From the NCBI GenBank assembly GCA_964444925.1, contig CAYUIV010000001.1, forward strand, positions 132,183 through 196,182: DNA of 64,000 nucleotides, given 5' to 3'. The position numbers and the translations under genes were made by a program. The notes under the pieces are model-generated. The model ran no database searches. It was not told the DNA's origin and saw only the letters and a list, made by a program, of their open reading frames with translations. Source of the stretch: CAYUIV01 sp964444925. GTDB taxonomy: Bacteria > Pseudomonadota > Gammaproteobacteria > Diplorickettsiales > Diplorickettsiaceae. Shown piece by piece: positions 57,578-64,000 of this stretch (positions are counted from its first letter, which is position 1; each line of letters opens with the position of its first letter).

Positions 57578-57602
57578 GTGATCCAACGACTATTTAGACT
57601 AT

Positions 57603-59264
57603 TTATTTTTGCATTGAATCGAAAAATTCAGCATTGGTTTTTGTTTTCTTTAAACGTTCAATAAGAAATTCCATTCCTGCAACTTTATCCATTGAATGTA
57701 GAATACGTCTTACAATCCACATTTTTTGTAATTCTTTTTGTTTTGTTAAATACTCTTCTCGCCGTGATCCAGAGCGTTCAACGTTAATCGCAGGAAAAAT
57801 ACGTTTTTGAGCAATATCAAGATCCAAATGAATTTCTACGTTACCTGTCCCTTTAAATTCATGGTAAGTTACTTTTTCCATCATTGAATCAGTGTCGATC
57901 AAAGCCGTAGCTAAAATTGTTAAGCTACCTCCTTCTTCAATATTACGTGCTGCACCAAAAAATTTCTTAAGCGGTTGAAATGCATTGGCATCCACACCAC
58001 CTGTTAATACTTTTCCAGAAGATGGCATCGCTGTATTATATGCACGTGCTAAGCGCGTGATAGAGTCCATCAGAATTACAACATCCACTTTTTTCTCTAC
58101 CAAACGTTTTGCTTTTTCTATTGCCATTTCTGCAACTTGTATATGTCTTGAAACAGGTTCATCAAAAGTACTGGCAATCACTTCTCCTTGTACAGAACGT
58201 TTCATGTCAGTTACTTCTTCAGGTCGTTCGCCTACTAGCAATACCATTAAGTAACATTCAGGATGATTTTTTGTAATTGATTTTGCGATATTTTGCAAAA
58301 CCATTGTTTTACCTGCTTTTGGGGAAGAGACAATAAGTCCCCGTTGGCCTTTTCCTAAAGGTGCTACAAGATCAATAATTCTTCCTGTAATATCTTCAGG
58401 AGAACCATCACCACGTTCCAAGATTAATCGCTCACTTGCATATAAAGGGGTTAAGTTTTCAAAGAGTACTTTATTTTTTGCTATTGTAGGGTCAAGTTTA
58501 TTGATTTTAGTTACTTGTAGTAATGCAAAATAACGTTCGCTTTCTTTATTTGGAGGACGAATAATACCAGAAATGGTATCTCCTTTGGTCAGCTCAAAAC
58601 GTCTAATTTGACTTGGAGAGACATAAATATCGTCTGTACCAGGTCGATAAGAAGATTCTGAAGAACGTAGAAAACCAAAACCGTCAGGTAAGATTTCAAG
58701 TACCCCATCATCACTTGAAATAATGGTACCTTTTTGAAGATATGCTTTCAAAATTTTTACGATGATTTCATTTTTATGTAATCTTGTAAAATTATCAACG
58801 TTTAAAGCTTTTGCTTCTTCTATCAGCTCAAGTACTGTTTTTCCTTTCAACTGATTCAAATTGACTAGTTTTTTTGAATCCGTTATCTCTTGTTCTTTAG
58901 ATAACTCTTCTGTTTGAGTAGGCGTTACCTTTACTTTGAGGCTATTTTTTAATAAATGTAGATTAGATTTAATTTTATCTTCTATTCTATTTGTTTCGAT
59001 AGGACCCCCTTCGGGAAAATCATTCGCCAATTCTTGTGTCATATTCAAAATAAATTTTTGAATCTTTTCATTGACACGTTTTAACGTGTACAGCATTTCT
59101 CCTTCTGAGGTTACCAAATGATTAAAAATACTAGTGTGAAGACTATTGGCATCATAGGGTATGTGCTCTCCATCTTTATTCACAACTTGAAACTGTTTGC
59201 CAACATTGGCATATATATTGCGCCTTGATTGAAAAGAACTTCTTTGCTTGCTGGGATGATTCAT
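57603..59264 (-). CDS. rho: Transcription termination factor Rho with N-terminal ATP-cone-like domain
   Basis: The core (from about residue 133, [19 protein letters not shown]) matches E. coli Rho throughout: RNA-binding cold-shock fold ([20 protein letters not shown]), P-loop [12 protein letters not shown], catalytic Glu in GERPEEVT, Walker [16 protein letters not shown] and the R-loop region. E. coli has IDERPEEV; here Asp is Gly345. Ahead of it, residues 22-102 align gaplessly to the first NrdA ATP-cone ([34 protein letters not shown]), followed by a charged linker (103-132). No stop or start codon interrupts the join. Length is 553 against 419 in E. coli. It sits in the usual trxA-rho context and converges on prfA. 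The nucleotide-contact residues are only partly kept. Confidence 0.95.
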   Translation of the reverse strand: MNHPSKQRSSFQSRRNIYANVGKQFQVVNKDGEHIPYDANSLHTSIFNHLVTSEGEMLYTLKRVNEKIQKFILNMTQELANDFPEGGPIETNRIEDKIKSNLHLLKNSLKVKVTPTQTEELSKEQEITDSKKLVNLNQLKGKTVLELIEEAKALNVDNFTRLHKNEIIVKILKAYLQKGTIISSDDGVLEILPDGFGFLRSSESSYRPGTDDIYVSPSQIRRFELTKGDTISGIIRPPNKESERYFALLQVTKINKLDPTIAKNKVLFENLTPLYASERLILERGDGSPEDITGRIIDLVAPLGKGQRGLIVSSPKAGKTMVLQNIAKSITKNHPECYLMVLLVGERPEEVTDMKRSVQGEVIASTFDEPVSRHIQVAEMAIEKAKRLVEKKVDVVILMDSITRLARAYNTAMPSSGKVLTGGVDANAFQPLKKFFGAARNIEEGGSLTILATALIDTDSMMEKVTYHEFKGTGNVEIHLDLDIAQKRIFPAINVERSGSRREEYLTKQKELQKMWIVRRILHSMDKVAGMEFLIERLKKTKTNAEFFDSMQK

Positions 59265-59351
59265 AGGAGAATAACCGTAAAATGGAGGAGGATAAGTGAT
59301 GGGAAATGAAAAGATGTCTTTTAAGTAAAAAAAGGCTGTCTACTCGATGAT

Positions 59352-59687
59352 TTAAGAAAGCGATAAATGTAATTTAATAAAATCAACTAAATCTGCCTCG
59401 GAGCTCACACCTATTTTTCTATCAAGTAAGGTACCGTCTTTAAAAATTATGACTGTTGGAATACTTTTAATATTGTACACTTCTGCAAGTTCGGGTATTT
59501 TTTCAATATCAACTTTTGCAATTTTGAAGTCAATGGAATAGTTTTTTATAATATTTTCAAGATACCGAGAAACAATTTTACAAGGATTACACCAAGGTGC
59601 CCAAAAATCTACTAATACCGGTGTGGATGATTTTAAAACCTCAACTTCGAAATTTTCTTTGTCTGAAATGTTAATTAATGTATTCAT
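59352..59687 (-). CDS. trxA: Thioredoxin with CNPC active site
   Basis: A 111-residue thioredoxin-fold protein: LVDFWAPWCNPCKIVSRYLE carries the redox site at Cys33-Asn-Pro-Cys36, then KVDIEKIPELAEVYNIKSIPTVIIF with the cis-Pro (SIPT) and KDGTLLDRKIG. Canonical thioredoxin has CGPC; Asn for Gly could alter the redox potential or the interaction surface. The start is the ATG at 59687 with AGG upstream; a TTG two codons earlier is less likely. It is next to rho as in E. coli, supporting the trxA name, although it might be a specialised thioredoxin. Confidence 0.85.
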   Translation of the reverse strand: MNTLINISDKENFEVEVLKSSTPVLVDFWAPWCNPCKIVSRYLENIIKNYSIDFKIAKVDIEKIPELAEVYNIKSIPTVIIFKDGTLLDRKIGVSSEADLVDFIKLHLSLS

Positions 59688-59707
59688 ATTCAATGTACCT
59701 ATGATAA

Positions 59708-60568
59708 TTAAAAATTTTGTTGATTTTTAAGCCAAAACGCGTGTGCCTGATGTACTAAAATGACTTCTTCTTGCATTCTATCAAATACTTTTTTCCAGCT
59801 GTCTTTAGCATCGTGCTTTAGTATATGTGTAAATGCTGTACAGATGCGATCTAAACGCTTCAAACCAAAATAACGTGTGCTTCCTTGTAATTTATGAATG
59901 ATAACACGTGCTTCACTCCAGTTTTGAGCTTGGCAGGCTAAGTTAATTGCAGTTATTTCAACGGTTAAATTTTCCATGATAAGTCGCAATGCATTTTGTA
60001 CAAAATGTTTATCATTATCATGTAATTCAAGTGTATATTCAAAATCAATTACCTTTTCGGTGTCGTTAGTCAAATCAGTCAATGCATAAGACTGCTCTGA
60101 TAATTGCGCATGATCTATTCCAAGATTCTCATTCCAAGTCGGAACAAATGCTTTTAAAATCTCTCGTGCAGTCGTTTTAAGTAAAGGCTTAACTAGTACA
60201 GCACTCATACCTGCGTTTAGACATTGATTCTTACTGCTTGCACTATCATGTGCGGTGAGTGCAATAATCGGAACAGGTCTTTTTTTAAAATTATCAGTTG
60301 TCTTTATTTTACTAGCCAATATGTAACCATCAGTACCTGGCAAACTAATATCCATTAAGATTAAGTGAAAAGCATGTGTTTTTTTATCTTGAAAATAAGA
60401 TAAAGCAGATGTCGAATTTTCAGCACACTGGACGGCACAATACAGATCATTTAAAACACGCATTGCAATATGTGCAGAGAGCGTATGATCTTCTATAATC
60501 AAGACATTAGCTTTTTTTGAATACGAAGATTTATGTGTGTTGCTGTGTAGATTTTCGTTTTGTGTCAT
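59708..60568 (-). CDS. Two-component response regulator with receiver and Hpt domains
   Basis: The 286-residue protein has a receiver domain (about residues 20-140: acidic pair in IIEDH, phosphoacceptor Asp in LILMDISLPGTDG, ALTAHD, and Lys in VLVKPL), then a histidine phosphotransfer domain (about 180-275) with the phosphorylatable His in VIIHKLQGSTRYFG. There is no DNA-binding or kinase domain, so it is probably a phosphorelay intermediate working with a hybrid histidine kinase encoded elsewhere. In Legionella-like bacteria such receivers end BarA/LetS-type kinases; here the tail portion stands alone. It lies 20 bases upstream of the thioredoxin gene. Confidence 0.88.
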   Translation of the reverse strand: MTQNENLHSNTHKSSYSKKANVLIIEDHTLSAHIAMRVLNDLYCAVQCAENSTSALSYFQDKKTHAFHLILMDISLPGTDGYILASKIKTTDNFKKRPVPIIALTAHDSASSKNQCLNAGMSAVLVKPLLKTTAREILKAFVPTWNENLGIDHAQLSEQSYALTDLTNDTEKVIDFEYTLELHDNDKHFVQNALRLIMENLTVEITAINLACQAQNWSEARVIIHKLQGSTRYFGLKRLDRICTAFTHILKHDAKDSWKKVFDRMQEEVILVHQAHAFWLKNQQNF

Positions 60569-60763
60569 TGATTTTGTTGAACAGCGACTGGACGCGACAT
60601 TGCTGCTTTAGCATGTTTGAAAACATTCAACGAATGGATTATCAATTAAAATATTCTGTCATCTACTTGTAAGCAGTCAAAATCAAATCATGACCTATCT
60701 TCAAACGAAAAGCAAATATTACTGTTTTCTTGTCAAAAACAGTTCAAGAGGATAAATACAGTA

Positions 60764-63235
60764 CTACGTATCAATATTTGTCACATCCAAAGCGTTTTGT
60801 TCAATAAATTCTCTACGCGGTTCTACGATATCACCCATTAAAACGACTAATAGTTGATCTGCTGCAATCGCATCGTCAACAGTGACTTGCGATAGACTCC
60901 TCATGTCAGGTTTTAGTACCTGCTCTAATTGATCGGCATTCATTTCTCCCAGCCCCTTGTAACGTTGAATACTGTAGCTACGACTCGCCTCATCCATGAG
61001 CCAGTCATACATTTCTTTAAAACTTTCAATGGTTTTTTGTTGATTACCTTGTTTAACAATGTAGCCTGTTTTGACTAATCCCACTAGCTTGCTTGTCATC
61101 GCCTGTATCATTTGATAATCATCATGCTGAAAAAAAGTCATGGCAAGAAGATAGGTGGTTTCAACACCAAATCGCCATTCTTGAAGAGAAGGCATGTAGA
61201 CGAAACTTTGTACACCATCGTCCATGGGTAATGCTTGTTCTACATAATTTACCAAATAACGTGCTGATTTATCTTTCGACATGTGATGGTCAAGTCTCAT
61301 TTGCCACGCTTCACAAAATTCTTTGACAGCTGCTTGCGAATGCAGCTGTTTGATAGATAAAAGTGATATTTCAAGTAAGGTTTGTAAACAAATAGCAGGA
61401 TATCGTCTTTCCCAGAATTTTAATCTTGATCTAATCTGACGATAAGCTGTAATGAGTTCTTCTAGAGCAGCGTTCTTCAACACTGGGATTGTATGTTCTT
61501 TATCATATAAATTAACATCTTCTAATGCTGTTTTAGCAAGCCACATCTCTAGTGATTCTTCGTTTTTCAGATAATGTTCCTGCTTTCCTTTCTTTAGTTT
61601 ATAAAGAGGGGGTTGCGCAATATAAATGTACCCTTGTTGAATGAGTTCTGGCATGTGCCGATAAAAGAATGTCAAAAGCAGTGTACGAATATGTGAACCG
61701 TCCACATCTGCATCTGTCATAATAATGATCCGATGATAGCGCAATTTTTTAATATCAAACTCTTTTCCAATACCACAACCTAAAGCGATAATTAAGCTAC
61801 CGACTTCTTCAGAAGATAACATACGATCGAAACCTGCACGTTCTACATTCAAAATTTTCCCTCGCATAGGCAAAATCGCTTGATAGCGCCTGTTTCGAGC
61901 TTGTTTTGCGTTACCGCCTGCTGATTTTCCTTCTACAATAAATAATTCTGATAATGCAGGATTTCTTTCTTGACAATCAGCAAGTTTGCCTGGCAAATCA
62001 GCAATTTTGTGTAGTGCATCCTTACGCGCTATTGTTTTGGCCTGTGCAGCGGCACAACGAGTCTTTGCCGCTTGCATGGCTTTTATTGCAATTGCTTTTG
62101 CATCTGAAGGATTTTCCAGCAAAAAAGCTTCAAAATGTTTTAAGATGATTGCTTGAACGACGCCTTTTACTTCAGATGAAACCAATTTTTCTTTAGTTTG
62201 AGAAGAAAACTTTGGATCATGCAGTTTAACGGACACAACGCCAATTAAACCTTCTCGAAAATCTTCTCCTGTCATTTTTAGCTTCAATTTTTTTGTTAAA
62301 CCTTCGCGTTCAAGATAGTGATTTAATGCTTGAGTTAACCCTGCTCTTAATCCCTCTGTGTGTTTACCATAATCAGGTTGTGGAATAGTATTTGTAAAAT
62401 ATAGAATGTTTTCTTCTTTAAAACTGTCTTGCCACTGTAATGCAATTTCAACTTGCACATTTTGCTTTGAAACTTTTACATAGATTGAATCTTTCACATA
62501 GAAAGGTTTTTTATTAATATATTTTTTATTGTGGTTTAAATATTCTACAAAGGCATATAGCCCACCACTATATTCAAGCATTTCTTTTTTATCATGTTTT
62601 TGGTCATACAATACAAACACGAGACCCGCATTTAAAAAAGCGAGTTCCCTAAAACGTTTTAAAAGTATTTCGTAATCAAAAATGTTATTGTTGACAAATA
62701 TTTCCTTATTTGGATAAAAACGTATTAATGTGCCGGTTGTCTCAGATTCACCTGTTATACTCAGTACATTTTGTGGTATGCCGTCAAAATAGGTTTGCTC
62801 GTAACGTTTCCCATCACGAAAGATAGTTAAATATAATTTTTCAGAAAGTGCATTTACGACTGAAATACCAACGCCATGTAATCCACCTGATACCTTGTAA
62901 GTATTATCGTCGAATTTACCGCCTGCATGCAGTACAGTCATGATCACTTCAGCAGCAGATCGGTTTTCTTCAGAATGAATATCGACTGGAATACCACGCC
63001 CGTTATCGCGCACGCTAACAGACCCATCGGTATGAATTGTCACCTCAATTCTAGTGCAATACCCTGCCAATGCTTCATCTACCGCGTTATCGCTTACTTC
63101 AAAAACCATATGATGTAAACCAGTGCCATCATCGGTATCCCCGATATACATACCTGGGCGTTTACGCACGGCTTCCAATCCTTTTAATACTTTGATGTTA
63201 GAAGAATTATAAGACGCGTTAGAATTTTTTGACAT
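60764..63235 (-). CDS. gyrB: DNA gyrase subunit B
   Basis: GyrB supplies the ATPase of gyrase, which introduces negative supercoils. The 823-residue protein has the GHKL ATPase (FEVSDNAVDEAL, VRDNGRGIPV, GGLHGVGISVVNALS), transducer, TOPRIM domain (Glu in FIVEGKSAGGN, DADVDGSHIRTLLL) and C-terminal tail with SYSIQRYKGLGEMNADQLE. The TOPRIM motif reads EGKSAGG where gyrases have EGDSAGG: Lys437 replaces the Asp of the quinolone-resistance region, and Arg458 replaces Lys at the second site (E. coli 426 and 447). Start ATG 63235. It is divergent from the pgk-like gene. Confidence 0.97.
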   Translation of the reverse strand: MSKNSNASYNSSNIKVLKGLEAVRKRPGMYIGDTDDGTGLHHMVFEVSDNAVDEALAGYCTRIEVTIHTDGSVSVRDNGRGIPVDIHSEENRSAAEVIMTVLHAGGKFDDNTYKVSGGLHGVGISVVNALSEKLYLTIFRDGKRYEQTYFDGIPQNVLSITGESETTGTLIRFYPNKEIFVNNNIFDYEILLKRFRELAFLNAGLVFVLYDQKHDKKEMLEYSGGLYAFVEYLNHNKKYINKKPFYVKDSIYVKVSKQNVQVEIALQWQDSFKEENILYFTNTIPQPDYGKHTEGLRAGLTQALNHYLEREGLTKKLKLKMTGEDFREGLIGVVSVKLHDPKFSSQTKEKLVSSEVKGVVQAIILKHFEAFLLENPSDAKAIAIKAMQAAKTRCAAAQAKTIARKDALHKIADLPGKLADCQERNPALSELFIVEGKSAGGNAKQARNRRYQAILPMRGKILNVERAGFDRMLSSEEVGSLIIALGCGIGKEFDIKKLRYHRIIIMTDADVDGSHIRTLLLTFFYRHMPELIQQGYIYIAQPPLYKLKKGKQEHYLKNEESLEMWLAKTALEDVNLYDKEHTIPVLKNAALEELITAYRQIRSRLKFWERRYPAICLQTLLEISLLSIKQLHSQAAVKEFCEAWQMRLDHHMSKDKSARYLVNYVEQALPMDDGVQSFVYMPSLQEWRFGVETTYLLAMTFFQHDDYQMIQAMTSKLVGLVKTGYIVKQGNQQKTIESFKEMYDWLMDEASRSYSIQRYKGLGEMNADQLEQVLKPDMRSLSQVTVDDAIAADQLLVVLMGDIVEPRREFIEQNALDVTNIDT

Positions 63236-63292
63236 GAGTATTTTATGTTAATTTAAAGAAAATAATGTCGTACTGTTGTTAGTACAAGTGAT

Positions 63293-64000
63293 ATGAAACT
63301 ACCAAATATTATAGATTTTGATTTATCCTATAAACGCGTTCTAATCCGAGCAGATTTTAATACCCTTATTATACAAGGAAAAGTGGTGAGCGAAAGCTAT
63401 ATTCTTCCAACATTGCACACAATCGAATATGCATTGCAACAGAATGCAAGTGTTATTTTAATTTCTCATCTTGAATCGGCTAACGTCAAACAAACAGATT
63501 CGCTTTCACTAAAACCTGTAGCACACTTTTTATCTAGTATTTTAGGTATATCTGTTAAATTGATACAGGATTGGATAACAGGAGTTGTGATTAATGCTGG
63601 AGAAATTATTTTATGTGAAAATATTAATTTTCAGCCAGGAGAAAGTACGAATAGTTTAGCACTTGCGAAAAAAATAGCCCATCTTGCAGATATTGTCATC
63701 ATGGATACTTTTTCAATTGCACATCAAATGACTGCTTCTACCGTTGGTCTTGCGCAATGTGCAAAGCAAATAGGGATTGGTTTTCTTATGCAAACAGAGC
63801 TAGAGAATTCTGCATTCATTGCCGCAAGACCAAAAAAATCTTTTGTTTCTGTTGTTGGAGGTCATGACATTAAAGCTAAATTGACAGTATTACCTGCATT
63901 GATTCAAAAATCTGAGCATCTTTTACTTGGAGGAAAATTGTCTCATGCATTTTTAGCAGCAAAAAATCATAAGATGAGTCATATTTTTCCTGACATGACT
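63293..64000 (+). CDS. pgk: Phosphoglycerate kinase homolog lacking substrate-binding arginines, 3' end outside window
   Basis: The visible 236 residues follow Pgk along their length: KRVLIRADFN, GKVVSESYI, ISHLES, LILCEN-like IILCENINFQPGE, IVIMDTFSIAHQMTAST, and VVGGHDIKAKLTVLPAL then LLLGGKLSHAFLAA. However, residues that bind 3-phosphoglycerate or ATP differ: the two Arg of SDARIR are Tyr36 and Leu38, SHLGRP is SHLESA, AHRAQAST is AHQMTAST, and GGSKVSTKL is GGHDIKAKL. Asp21, Asn23 and His59 remain. The frame is open to the window edge. It may be a catalytically dead paralog or a decaying gene; glycolytic Pgk would then be elsewhere or lost. Confidence 0.82.
   Translation, partial: MKLPNIIDFDLSYKRVLIRADFNTLIIQGKVVSESYILPTLHTIEYALQQNASVILISHLESANVKQTDSLSLKPVAHFLSSILGISVKLIQDWITGVVINAGEIILCENINFQPGESTNSLALAKKIAHLADIVIMDTFSIAHQMTASTVGLAQCAKQIGIGFLMQTELENSAFIAARPKKSFVSVVGGHDIKAKLTVLPALIQKSEHLLLGGKLSHAFLAAKNHKMSHIFPDMT

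Noticed and set aside
1..64000. CRISPR arrays, insertion sequences, prophage or attachment sites
   Set aside because: No spaced direct repeats, transposase or phage genes were found; apart from the paralog array the window is ordinary chromosomal backbone.

Overview
The window is an AT-rich bacterial chromosome segment (roughly two-thirds A+T by eye) packed with housekeeping genes. The gene set points to a gammaproteobacterium: trxA-rho, rplU-rpmA-obgE, Hda, a DolP-like BON lipoprotein, PgpA, TilS, a two-cone NrdA, and grpE behind an apparent sigma-32 promoter. Several features suggest a host-restricted or intracellular lifestyle, perhaps Legionellales-like: low GC, three MFS nutrient-type transporters of the kind common in Legionella/Coxiella relatives, decaying surface-protein paralogs, and frameshifts at homopolymer runs. 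The genus cannot be named from the sequence alone.

Layout. 1-5 kb: rpoD (cut by the window edge), pgpA, comEC. 5-10.5 kb: a PAS/LuxR-type regulator with a ProP-like transporter, then rpmE, an MFS transporter, trmB and miaA. 10.5-19 kb, mostly leftward: tldD, a PilX-like protein, the greA/dnaJ/dnaK/grpE heat-shock cluster, suhB, another MFS transporter. 19.3-25.8 kb: four tandem copies of an unrecognised exported-protein family; the first is frameshifted, the second is wrecked, the last two are intact. 26-32 kb: a DUF6311-like membrane protein, hda, pgsA, obgE, rpmA, rplU and a broken unknown gene. 32-40.5 kb: valS, an unknown cytoplasmic protein, nrdA and a secreted protein with a degenerate J-like C-terminus. 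40.5-47.4 kb: a DolP-like lipoprotein and nuoN-M-L-K-J-I. 47.5-50.2 kb: tRNA-Gly, tRNA-Cys and tRNA-Leu, then two paralogous amidases. 50.5-57.6 kb: fdxA, tsaB, a Trm112-like protein, pheS, murJ, ruvX, tilS and prfA. 57.6-64 kb: rho, a thioredoxin, a receiver-Hpt protein, gyrB and the start of a pgk-like gene.

The most striking observation is in Rho. Ahead of an ordinary Rho core it carries an N-terminal domain that aligns without gaps, at identical residue numbers, to the first ATP-cone of the NrdA ribonucleotide reductase encoded 18 kb away (29 of 81 identical by hand count). It also keeps a Pro-Glu-Gly-Gly motif that I recall from canonical NrdA cones but that this window's NrdA has lost. 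An ATP-cone on a transcription terminator would be a potential nucleotide-sensing link between dNTP/ATP pools and termination. I know of no described precedent but could not search.

Other notable points: a Pgk homolog with its substrate-binding arginines replaced; a GyrB with Lys at the quinolone-determining Asp position; a thioredoxin with CNPC instead of CGPC; and common operons that are split here (nuoI-N without nuoA-H, pheS without pheT, nrdA without nrdB).
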